From the NCBI GenBank assembly GCA_032718475.1, contig JAUCBJ010004812.1, forward strand, positions 1-30,491: a stretch of DNA of 30,491 bases, given 5' to 3'. The notes under the pieces were generated by a model. The model saw only the letters and a list, made by a program, of their open reading frames with translations, did not search any database and was not told the origin of the DNA. Positions 10,115 through 18,620 of the stretch are shown here, one piece after another. Made by a program: the position numbers and the translations under genes. The DNA is from Nemertoderma westbladi. Taxonomy: Eukaryota; Xenacoelomorpha; Nemertodermatida; Nemertodermatidae. Every line of letters begins with the position of its first letter. Positions within the stretch are counted from its first letter, which is position 1.

Positions 10115-10976
10115 TACTACTACTACTAGGATCGGCATGCTGCATTGCAGCTGCATTTTTAAGAATGCTGTGCCGGCCTGTCAACAAAATTGCACCGCCA
10201 CAACTCCCTATCACCCATGACATTTGCTAGATCATCCGCATCTTTAAGGCCAGTGTCCTTTAAGATGCGTCTCAAGAAAGTCATGGGCTGTCCACCATGC
10301 TTATTCACTCCATGAGGCTGCCAAAGTACAAGATTATGCACTGGCTGGTCCTCACGGCGAAAGCGATGTCCTGCAAAGCGGAGGCGATTTTGTTCTAGTG
10401 TCAAGCTTGGGGGAACCAATGAGACACCTCCAATGTTATATAGTGTCTGGTTGGAGATGTGTGCATTGTACTTGACACAATGAACCCGGCGTAGCATTCT
10501 TGTGAATGTGCCATCCAGAGATTTGGTGTCCTCAGCAGTTAGAGCCCAGCATGGACTCCCGTAGAGGAGTACTGGAACTACTGCTGCTCTAAATAATCGG
10601 ACCTTAAGTTTCCGATTAATTCTCGGTGATTTCCAAATCCTGGAAAGCCTATTCAAGGCTGTCCATGCCTTTCCCTTATGTATTCGAAGGTCCTCACCTG
10701 ACTTCCGGATCCATGATCCCAGGTAACAGAAGTCGTCCACATGCTCAAGCATACCATCCTTTGAGCTTATGCTCATCCGATCAGAGACTTGCTGAGGACT
10801 TTCAAAGTTAACAGTCAGAATTTTGGTCTTTCTGGAGTTAATAAAAAGACCAACACTAGAAGCAGCATGTTCTAATGAGCTGAGGAGCCGTTGGGCTCCC
10901 TCTAATGATTCTGAGAGTACTCCTAAGTCATCAGCAAAGTCTAGATCAGTTAGGTACTTGGCAGGATTTCCTCGAC
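10115..10976 (-). pseudogene. RTE-like non-LTR retrotransposon, family B copy 1 (5' truncated)
   Basis: On the minus strand one frame runs from 10976 to 10159 without interruption. It starts at RGNPAKYLTDLDFADDLGV, containing the FADD catalytic box, continues through INSRKTKILTVNFE and VVPVLLYGSPCWALT, and ends with LRFAGHRFRREDQ, WQPHGVNKHGGQP and GDRELWRCNF. About 45 bp of 3' UTR follow (ATGCAGCTGCAATGCAGCAT), then a short TAG tail near 10115-10128. Everything 5' of the FADD box is missing: endonuclease, RT fingers and the first catalytic Asp. Its protein differs from copy 2 at about 9 of 205 aligned residues, so both inserted or duplicated fairly recently. Confidence 0.9.
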
Positions 10977-11849
10977 GTGCATGATAGGTTTGATAGGAAT
11001 CCTTAATAATAATAATATGTATGATAATATATCAAATGCATAGGATTGTACATGCAGCTTTCTCATATATTTTCTCAAACTCGAGTTATTTGTAAAACGT
11101 AAGAACTTGTGTGCTTTTGAAAAGCATTGGAGCAGCACGTTATATAATTGAATATAATTATGTATAAAATTGCTAAAATGAGTTTTATTAACTTTTTGTA
11201 TTTATCCCGACCGACGTGTATAATATTATATTTTTAGAAAGAATGAAAACAGTTTGAAAGAAAGTATTAATTAATTTAATAAATATTTTAATTGTCCCTT
11301 AAACTTTACTTTTATCTAATAATGACCTTTTTTCAAGACAAAATTTGGTACACTTGTTAAAAATAGCTTTGTCATTAAACATTCTTAACAAATTTCGGTA
11401 AACATGCCCAGGAGCCTTTTTGGATCAAAGGTGACTAAAAAAAGCCCTTTTGTGCAATGCATCAAATTTTCAGATACAACCTGGAGGAAAAGTGCAAACA
11501 TTACCAACAGTAGCCCATTTGAGGAATTCTTTAAAAATTTGGGAATGTACAAATTTGCGTTTCGTACTGTAGTTAACATAAATTCTTACTCATGTGGACT
11601 CGTCCTCTAGAGAGCCAATAGGGTTTAACAATGCAACATTTATAAGATACTGTAATTTCAGATTGTTATTGATAGTAAATTAAATACAGCCAGTAAGTAA
11701 TCGTCCACCTTTAAGGTAGAATCTACTGTATTCATTTATATAGGATAAGTTCAGATTGTTATTGATAAAGAGAACTACTTTAACTACCTACTATAAGAGA
11801 GAATCTATATTCCATCACCTTGATATATTATTTTGAGTAGAGTTCGGTT
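10977..11849. other. AT-rich stretch between an RTE copy and a secreted-protein gene
   Basis: No supported gene. An 18-bp direct repeat TTCAGATTGTTATTGATA occurs at 11657 and 11750. Overlapping open frames on both strands near 11385-11610 carry no known motif. The right end must contain the 3' UTR of the gene at 11850-12551, but I see no canonical AATAAA for it. Confidence 0.5.
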
Positions 11850-12551
11850 CTAGAACGCTTTGAGAACTATTGCAATAATAATGAACCCAGGCAGCTGACA
11901 CTTTGCCGTTTGATTGACATTAGCCGAACTGTTATCTGTTGTAGCCGATATGGTTGCCGTTGTTGGTGCCGATGTGGATATCTCGTGTTTCCACTCCGGA
12001 GCTGGGCATGGACCAGTGTCGCAACACTGGAACTGGCAAGTGAAGTGTGTTACTGTGAGATCCTGTTGAAGGTAGTTGTAATAGGACATATAACCAAATA
12101 GGTTGGTAGTGAACCCTTTTATGGTTGGATCATCATCTGGGTCAGGTTCAGAATTTGGAAGTACAACTGTTGTCATATAGACGCAGCCTTCTTCGCTCAT
12201 TGGGAGACAATGGAACCGGCGAGACTCAGGGAAGCATAGGCTTTGTGCTCCCTTAATAGTGACATCATCCTCGTATTCAGCGGACCAACCAGTGAATACC
12301 AATGATATGAGTCCACACCGAACGCAACTAGACCAGACCTTCTCTCTAACTAAATCGTTGCTTTCCAAAAACTTATCTACTCTGGCTTCATATACATTTT
12401 GCAACTCGACATTTTTTGAAGACACTGACCTATTAGTTCCGGTTGGACATGAGAATTTCTGCAAAGTTGTATTGCTGATCTGAGTAGCTGCGATGTTGAA
12501 TGTTACTAACAGAACAAAAATAATCACCCATGGAGAGATGAAAGTTGACAT
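11850..12551 (-). CDS. secreted cysteine-rich, probably GPI-anchored protein of unknown family
   Basis: A single uninterrupted 233-codon frame, long for this AT-rich background. Residues 1-23 form a clear signal peptide (hydrophobic core PWVIIFVLLVTFNIAAT). The mature part has 11 cysteines: one near the start (KFSCPTG), a CxxC pair (SSCVRCG), single cysteines at SLCFP, FHCLP, EGCVY and FTCQF, then QCCDTGPCPAP and a last one near the end. Four N-glycosylation sequons are present (NTT, NRS, NSS, NQT). A Thr/Ser/Ala-rich stalk (STSAPTTATISATTDNSS) precedes a short hydrophobic C-terminus (FIIIAIVL), as in GPI-attachment signals. The CC-x4-C near the end of the globular part is loosely like Ly6/uPAR domains, but spacing and length do not fit a single three-finger fold, so I do not assign a family. 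It lies between two outward-pointing RTE copies. I cannot exclude further exons. Confidence 0.72.
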   Translation of the reverse strand: MSTFISPWVIIFVLLVTFNIAATQISNTTLQKFSCPTGTNRSVSSKNVELQNVYEARVDKFLESNDLVREKVWSSCVRCGLISLVFTGWSAEYEDDVTIKGAQSLCFPESRRFHCLPMSEEGCVYMTTVVLPNSEPDPDDDPTIKGFTTNLFGYMSYYNYLQQDLTVTHFTCQFQCCDTGPCPAPEWKHEISTSAPTTATISATTDNSSANVNQTAKCQLPGFIIIAIVLKAF

Positions 12552-12982
12552 AACGACATTCCTACACCATGTCCTGGAATATAGTCTATTCGTAGCGATT
12601 TAAATTTTTTAAACAATGTTGAGACTTTTTTAGAATTTTTTTTTGGGATTTTGCACATTAAATAAACTTATTTAACCAATAATACTTTGATCAAACTAAT
12701 GAATTTAGATTACCGGTCGGTATAACAGTTACAGTACTACTGTACATTTACGTTAATAATATGTATAATACTGTTTGAAAAAGCTTTAATACTCAAAATT
12801 TCGCCCTCTATAATTTTTTGTGCCGGGGGGGGGGGGGGGGGGGGGAAATTGCCCCCCTGCCCTTTGACCTGCGCCACCCAGTTGGGTAGCACCCACCACT
12901 CTCCATCAGGCTGTGCCATCAGTCAGTACCGACTCTTACTGCTGTTTGTATATACTTTACCTACCCGTTGTTGTACCTGTGT
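12552..12982. other. upstream region of the secreted-protein gene
   Basis: AT-rich, with the sequence TACACCATGTCCTGGAA at 12563 recurring at 22872. No clear TATA box was found upstream of 12551 on the minus strand. It contains a poly-G run and ends at the 5' junction of an RTE copy. Confidence 0.45.
12825..12845 (+). repeat. poly-G run, 21 bases
   Basis: Uninterrupted G21, followed by AAATTGCCCCCC. Confidence 0.95.
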
Positions 12983-14081
12983 TGAAATTATTGCAGCAAT
13001 CAGATCACAGATCAGTATACGATGGTTCGACAACATTTGTGTCTACTGTTTATGGTGACACAGAACCATTTGAAGTGTTATGGGGCGTCCTCCAGGGAGA
13101 CACACTTGCACCATTCTTGTTCATAATTGTGGGTGACTATGTTCTACGCATGTCCTTAGATCATCATAATGATGATGGGGTGATGATAACTTCACCTACT
13201 GGCTCCAGAAGTCGAGGAAATCCTGCCAAGTACCTAACTGATCTAGACTTTGCTGATGACTTAGGAGTACTCTCAGAATCACAGAGGGAGCCCAACGGCT
13301 CCTCGGCTCATTAGAACATGCTGCTTCTAGTTTTGGTCTTTTTATTAACTCCAGAAAGACCAAAATTATGACAGTTAACTTTGAAAGTCCTCAGCAAGTC
13401 TCTGATCGGATGAGCATAAGCTCAAAAGATGGTATGCTTGAGCATGTGGATGACTTCTGTTACCTGAGATCATGGATCCGGAAGTCAGGTGAGGACCTTC
13501 GAATACGTAAGGGAAAGGCATGGGCAGCCTTGAATAGGCTTTCCAGGATTTGGAAGTCACCGAGAATTAATCGGAAACTTAAGGTCCGATTATTTAGAGC
13601 AGCAGTAGTTCCAGTACTCCTCTATGGGAGTCCATGCTGGGCTCTAACTGCTGAGGACACCAAATCTCTAGATGGCACTTTCATGAGAATGCTACGCCGG
13701 GGTCATTGTGTCAAGTACAATGCACATATCTCCAACCAGACACTATATAACATTGGAGGTGTCTCATTGTTTCCCCCGAGCTTGACACTAGAACAAAATC
13801 GCCTCCGCTTTGCAGGACATTGCTTTCGCCGTGAGGACCAGCCAGTGCATAATCTTGTACTTTGGCAGCCTCATGGAGTGAATAAGCATGGTGGACAGCC
13901 CATGACTTTCTTGAGACGCATCTTAAAGGACACTGGACTTGAAGATGCGGATGATCTAGCAAATGTCATGGGTGATAGGGAGTTGTGGCGGTGCAATTTT
14001 GTCGATAAGCCGGCACAGCATTCCTAAAAATGCAGCTGCAATGCAGCATGCCGATCATAGTAGTACAGTAGTAGTAGTATT
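12983..14081 (+). pseudogene. RTE-like non-LTR retrotransposon, family B copy 2 (5' truncated, frameshifted)
   Basis: Homology starts at TGAAATTATTGCAGCAATCA, which is also found at 30303 in copy 3. Coding blocks in order are VYDGSTTFVST, the GVLQGDTLAPFLF motif of the palm, LDFADDLGVLSES with the FADD box, then after a one-base deletion near 13285 (relative to copy 1) the frame changes and continues INSRKTKIMTVNFE to the stop at 14027. The C-terminal GHCFRRED, WQPHGVNKHGGQP and GDRELWR blocks are intact. A small extra ATCACAG near 13003 is a local duplication. The 3' UTR ends GCATGCCGATC, then TAG repeats to about 14081. No endonuclease or first catalytic Asp. It points away from copy 1 across the gene at 11850-12551. 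Confidence 0.9.
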
Positions 14082-14251
14082 AGTTTTACTGGTTTTGCTG
14101 TTAAGTCGCCATCAAATAATACATTAGTAGATTCCATACTTTAGATGTATATGTAGATGCATATTTTTTCTTATACTCGATATAGTGGGGGTAGATGTTG
14201 ATTTAAAAACGCTGCGGCTAATATGTAGCTTGTTTTTAGTCACGGTTACTC

Positions 14252-14554
14252 GATGCCATGGCAACTTGAAACTGAAAAAGAATGCATACTGTTCCTTATA
14301 CGTGATATAATGGTGGTAGACTCTGATTCCATCATGATACGACCACTGAATACGTATTACAAAGCCCGTTGCTATGGACATTGTCAATATTTCTATCTTT
14401 GAAGGTCGTATTCGTCTGGTTGCTATGGTATTTTCAAAAAACTAAATATGCCATTAAATTCTTCATATCCAAAATATTCATCTGCTATATATTTTAAATC
14501 ATCATATCTACTATAAGAGCTGTTGCTATGGCAATTTTCTCCGTTGCTATGTTT
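14252..14554. promoter_or_regulatory. cluster of RFX/X-box-like motifs
   Basis: Five copies of a GTTGCYATGG-type sequence in 300 bp: GATGCCATGGCAAC (14252), GTTGCTATGGAC (14368), GTTGCTATGGTA (14419), GTTGCTATGGCAAT (14522) and GTTGCTATGTTT (14543). The first and fourth are near-perfect inverted repeats of the kind bound by RFX factors (GTTGCCATGGCAAC-like). Such sites regulate ciliary genes in animals. No ciliary gene is visible next to them, so this may equally be a tandemly decayed repeat. Confidence 0.45.
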
Positions 14555-15182
14555 AAGACCCCTAAAAAACGAGCGCAACCATTTGGTGACTTCTACCCAA
14601 ATTTATTTAAATGTCCTAAGTCTGCACTAAACATCTATGTAGGGTAGCGGAGTCATATATATAATTCCTACGGGGTCATAGGCTGAAGCCCGTACTATGG
14701 GACTACATCTATTTTTCATGAAAATTATTATAACGAGACTGCCTATTAATAGGCCAGGGTAGTTCTTGTCAAGAGTTGAGCCGTTCAAAAGAGCACGATG
14801 TGGTTATGTGTGTATGTATAACCATCCAATATCTCAAAAACTCAAGCATGTACGCAAAAATTTTAATAACAACCTCTACATAAATTTTGGTTGCGCACAA
14901 GACTGTATACCGGTATTTTTTGTGGCGTTTCGATCACGGGGTCACTGAGAAATAGCGGTTTTGAAAATTTAAAGTCGAATTTCACCGCTTTCAACTCGTC
15001 GAGTATGCGCCAACTTTTATATTTGGGCTATTAAGTCATCTGAGCAACATATTTGAGTCTCAGAATCTTTTCAAATATCGCCAATCTCGCATAGAACGTC
15101 GCCAAAATTTGTTAGTCCGGCAAAAAAACGCACTAATTCGCCTAAAAGAGTAAATTATTGGTTGCAGAATAATAGGACTCAA
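14555..15182. other. non-coding stretch, nothing recognised
   Basis: Contains one TACCGGTA (14908). Style and composition suggest old repeat sequence, but no partner copy was found in the window. Confidence 0.45.
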
Positions 15183-15666
15183 CTAGAAAAGCCAGCAAGC
15201 TGGCTATAAGGAGACCGTCCATACATAAACGCAATGTTAGTTGGGTCCCTCCTCATTCATTATCATCAACCTATAAGACATTCGAATGTCCCAGTGCTTA
15301 CAATTCAATCAGCTGGCCTCCCACCTAACATAGCAGTGAGTAGAAATCTTATAGATATTCTCATAGGATTCACTGGAAAGAGGTATTCAGCTGTCGGGGG
15401 TGATGCATTATACAAACTAACAGTTGATGTTTGATTACTGTCTGGGATAGAGTGAGAGAGTAATACATTTAGCAAGTATATATACTTCTGTTCAGTTTGG
15501 GCCTATCCATTCAATAAATAGTATTAGCTTACTAGGCCCTCATAAGTAACAACAGCTGGTGTTTCTATCGTTGAGTTGATGGCAATTTTCGTGTTTTCAT
15601 TTTCGCTCACTCAGGGTACTGGTTTGAGAGGCAGGTTCGGTTAAAGCCAGCATGCTGGCTTTCTAG
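15183..15666. mobile_element. possible 484-bp non-autonomous element with inverted ends
   Basis: The left end CTAGAAAAGCCAGCAAGC-TGGCT (15183-15205) and the right end AGCCAGCATGCTGGCT-TTCTAG (15645-15666) are inverted copies with one base missing and one changed. Each end is itself a 16-bp near-palindrome (AGCCAGC-NN-GCTGGCT), so a double hairpin is possible. No convincing target-site duplication flanks it (AA versus TA). A 66-codon frame inside (15234-15434) has no recognisable motif. Confidence 0.5.
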
Positions 15667-15935
15667 TATCCAGCTTATGAAATTTAAATTTTTTCAGATT
15701 TGAAAATATTCTTCTATAATTTTTTCACCTACAGCCCAAATGTTGTAGGATTTCATTGGATGATTACAAAAATACAGTGGGGGGCCGAATGCTATTATAC
15801 AATGTAATAAATAGGACAATAATATGATAATTACATTGTATATTTAAATTCACCGTCACTCACCCCACAACAATTCATTTATTATTATGAATGCTAATTA
15901 TTGTCTAAACACCCCAGTGGTAAATTTTTTTGGAT

Positions 15936-15960
15936 CCCCCCCCCCCCCCCCCTCCCCCCC
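15936..15960 (+). repeat. poly-C tract (C17, T, C7)
   Basis: Seen directly; interrupted by a single T at 15953. Confidence 0.95.
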
Positions 15961-16332
15961 ATAGATACCAAGAATTAGACCACAATTATCTGCCATCTAC
16001 CTACAAAATATTTCAGAACACCAGAAATATATTAAAATTTAGAAATTAAAATATTGTTATATTATTATATTAACTCCAATTATCAGTCAAATTCTACTAT
16101 TTCGTTGTGGTGTTTCAGTCACTGAATTACGTATTTCCAGGATACAATTGAATGAATTGAGTTACTATTTTACAAAAAAATTAAAAGTAAATGTAACTTT
16201 GAAATAATTGCTGCTCAGCAGTAAATTTTTCCGTGAGACGTTATGAGATTATTATATTCATAATTGCCTATTAAACATAAGAAACCGTGGTTCATGCTGT
16301 GCTGTATACTGCAACGTAGGACTATACTGTAC

Positions 16333-16400
16333 TCTACATAGAACACCCTATACAGTTTATGCATACTCTAAATAGAACACCCTATACAGTTTATGCATAC
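16333..16400 (+). repeat. 34-bp tandem duplication
   Basis: TCTACATAGAACACCCTATA plus 14 bp is repeated at 16367 with a single difference (TCTAC to TCTAA). A third partial unit is not seen. Confidence 0.9.
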
Positions 16401-16778
16401 TGTATGCGCTAGTTATTAGACTACATTGTGGTAATCGATATGATGGATCATATTATACGGCATTATAGTCGAGTTTTGGAGCCTTCCTGGCTATTTATTT
16501 AAATCGATACCCACTTTCTCGGGATTCAGTTAATACAAGAGAGTTATAATATAAACATTGCCGTAATTATAATGTCATGTTTAAAAAAAACCAGTATTAT
16601 TCATACCGTTGTTAACAGCAGATAACAGTGCAATATTCAGTCAGAGTAAGAATTCATAAGGCCAAAGGGAAACACATTCTTTAGAAATCTCTGTAAAAAT
16701 TTCACATGACAAGAGATGATAATTAACTCTAGAATTCACCAATCTCGGCACAGAATAATTATTGAGCTGGACAATCGG

Positions 16779-16845
16779 CCAATCAGAAGGTTTTTACCAG
16801 TCTAAAAGGTATAAAAGTTGTCTGTAGAGAAAACAGTTTCAGTTC
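16779..16845 (+). promoter_or_regulatory. candidate RNA polymerase II core promoter
   Basis: CCAAT (16779-16783), then TATAAAAG (16810-16817), then an initiator-like TCAGTT with its A at 16841, 31 bp after the first T of the TATA box. This is standard spacing. Downstream sequence is open to a possible donor (CAAGTAGG, about 16942) but no coding exon is recognised. It may drive a host gene or belong to a decayed mobile element. Confidence 0.4.
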
Positions 16846-17263
16846 ATATATATCCGCCCTTGCGACTGCCTGTAAAGTTTCCACCGATATTTTCGGCAGT
16901 AACAAAGTCCAAGTGTGTTTGTTCGCAGCGCCATAGTTTCCAAGTAGGCCTAACCAAGGTATTCTTGTAAAGACAAATTATTTTTTACGGTATCAGAGAG
17001 TAGCAGTATTACGGTATTATTATTCTCAGTGCTATTTTAGTTTTATTTTCAAATGTACAAATTCCTTACTAATTTTGTGAACGAATCCGAAAGATACGAC
17101 TGTAACGTCACACAGTGACCATATACCCGCTTTCTATATCTTTTTACATTCCTGGAAGTAAATAATAAAATATAGTAGTTCAATATTTTAAATATTCTGA
17201 TTAAGCCTACCGTCTTTAAAAGTGTCCGAAGTTATATCCCTCGCTTTTCACTTAGACCAACTC
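16846..17263. other. stretch downstream of the candidate promoter
   Basis: No clear coding exon. TAGGCCTA occurs at 16944. If the promoter is real, this would be transcribed leader or intron. Confidence 0.4.
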
Positions 17264-17537
17264 TGTAAGCGGATTCAATTCCGTGCACTGCCCACCGAAA
17301 ATGGGACTAGTGGCATTTTACCAATATAGTTGGGGATGTGAGATTACCAATAATAATCTCACCTCATAACAAAAAAGGGGGGGGGGATACACGCCGCAAG
17401 CCACAAAGGGAGGTGAGGGGTCAAACCACCTCACAGGGACAAACGTGCTAGTAAGGCTAGCTCCAACGGGTAACGCCAACAGGGAGTGGCGAGGTGAGAA
17501 TTAATCAGGTTAAGCCAATAGCGGGTGGGAAAGCACA
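17264..17537 (+). repeat. dispersed repeat R1, copy 1, left part
   Basis: Starts TGTAAGCGGATTCAATTCC and includes CCACAAAGGGAGGTGAGGGG and TCAAACCACCTC. Reverse-complement homology to 28279-28005 is clear along most of the length (TGTAAGCGGATTCAGTTCC, ACAAAGGGAGGTTAGAGG, TCAAACCACCTC, GCCAATAG). A 10-base poly-G run at 17377-17386 is not at the same place in copy 2. The repeat is interrupted at TTA 17538-17540 by the Harbinger element and resumes at 21579. Confidence 0.82.
17338..17362 (+). other. hairpin in R1 with compensatory changes
   Basis: Arms GTGAGATTA and TAATCTCAC enclose the loop CCAATAA. In R1 copy 2 (28178-28203, other strand) the matching hairpin is ACGAGATTGG with CCAATCTCGT. 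Three paired positions differ between copies, and both sides change so that pairing is kept. Confidence 0.7.
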
Positions 17538-17556
17538 TTAAGCCTGGTTCACAATC

Positions 17557-17710
17557 TTGTGTAGCTACACATACACATGTGTAGATGTAGCTACACAAGT
17601 ATAGCTACACAAAACCTTGTGTAGCTACACTTGTGTAGTAGAAAACACATTCTACACAAGGTATTGTGTAGTGAATGTTCACAACTTTGTGTATTTAGTC
17701 TTGTGTATTC
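17557..17710 (+). repeat. subterminal CTACACAAG repeats, left end
   Basis: Many direct and inverted copies of CTTGTGTAG/CTACACAAG, several as the perfect palindrome TGTGTAGCTACACA. The same motif crowds 18414-18594 at the other end. Arrays like this are likely transposase-binding sites. Confidence 0.8.
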
Positions 17711-17728
17711 TACGATTATATTCTAAAA

Positions 17729-18387
17729 ATGGCAGATAAATATGATCTTGTTGCGGTAATTACAGCTACCAAATGTATAATGGAAGCAAAACAAATAATG
17801 AGGAAAAGGAAAATAAGGTGGTGGGTGCGGCACGCTCACCAGAAACGAAAAGAATTATCAGAATTTAATAAATTAATACCCATATTGAGAATAAAGGACC
17901 CATAAAGGACCCCATTCAGGTACATGAGGATGACACCAGATCGGTTCGACCACCTACTGTCGTTGCTAGGTGAAAATCTGACAAAGACTTCTTTCAGAGA
18001 GCCGGTATCAGCCATTGTGGTGTCATATGGGATACTTTACATTCTGAGTACCGTGAAACACCCCACTCGGAACATCAGTGGAACGATATTGCCAATACAT
18101 ATTGGGAAAAGTGGAATTTCCCTAATTGCGTTGGTTCCATCGATGGCAAACACTTCAAAATTCAACGCTCTAAACTTACTGGCTCAACATTTTTCCACTA
18201 CAAGGAACATTTTAGTAGTTTGGTTTTGGCCATGTGTGACGGCGATTATAAATTCACGTATGCACTATTCGGGAACGAAGGTAGAGAAGGCGATGGTGGA
18301 GTTTTTGCAAAATCCGATATCTTTCATAATCTTGAAGAAAATGGGCTGAATTTCCCCCCACCAATATGTCCACCGGGATCGGAATAG
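17729..18387 (+). pseudogene. PIF/Harbinger transposase (DDE_Tnp_4), broken
   Basis: ATG at 17729 (MADKYDLVAVITATK) runs in frame to TAA at 17904-17906. The same frame continues after the stop with FRYMRMTPDRFDHLLSLL (17915 on), typical of the Harbinger N-terminal region. A duplicated 11-bp ATAAAGGACCC lies at the stop. After SFRE (about 18000) the frame changes and some of the usual helix-turn-helix region is missing. The next frame reads GVIWDTLHSEY, NDIANTYWEKWNFPNCVGSI, then DGKH with the first catalytic Asp (18142-18144) and EGDGGVF with the second (18292-18294), ending FPPP and a stop at 18387. The region with the third acidic residue is absent. It cannot encode an active enzyme. The segment is a classic nuclease-type DDE transposase by sequence. 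Confidence 0.93.
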
Positions 18388-18413
18388 ACACTCAATATTG
18401 TCAATATGCCTTG

Positions 18414-18594
18414 TGTAGTTCCCAAAAAGTTGAATTTATTTCAACCCTTGTGTAGTTGCAAAATTATACATACACAAGGCCTTGTGTAGTTACTACACAA
18501 TACCTCGTGTAGAAAAATGACTACACAAAGTGTAGCTACACAAGGCTTTATGTAGTAGCTACATACGTGTGTGTGTAACAACTACACAAGATTG
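18414..18594 (+). repeat. subterminal CTACACAAG repeats, right end
   Basis: About ten CTTGTGTAG/CTACACAAG-like units in both orientations, including AAGTGTAGCTACACAAGG, followed by the right inverted end of the Harbinger element. Confidence 0.8.
18590..18594. other. gypsy target-site duplication, left copy (GATTG)
   Basis: GATTG immediately before TGTAGTGATAC. The second copy is at 21560-21564, immediately after ...CCATACA. Five bases is the usual length for Ty3/gypsy integration. Confidence 0.88.
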
Positions 18595-18620
18595 TGTAGT
18601 GATACAAACTCGCCACACTA
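18595..18620 (+). mobile_element. 5' LTR remnant of the gypsy element (26 bp)
   Basis: TGTAGTGATACAAACTCGCC-ACACTA is identical to the start of the 3' LTR (21172-21197). After this point the sequence is reverse transcriptase, not LTR. Nearly all of the 5' LTR, the primer-binding site, gag, protease and the start of RT were lost in one deletion. The junction falls at CACTA, which also begins HYYPTP codons in the RT. Confidence 0.9.

Larger units (their letters stand above)
15667..16778. other. AT-rich non-coding stretch
   Basis: No supported gene. It holds a C17-T-C7 tract and a duplicated 34-bp segment, and lies upstream of a candidate core promoter. Confidence 0.5.

Noticed and set aside
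11385-11610. Overlapping frames on both strands
   Set aside because: Each is about 65 codons and lacks motifs. Neither is distinguishable from chance.
15234-15434. Small protein gene (66 codons)
   Set aside because: No recognisable domain, lies within a probable non-autonomous element, and has no splice or promoter support.
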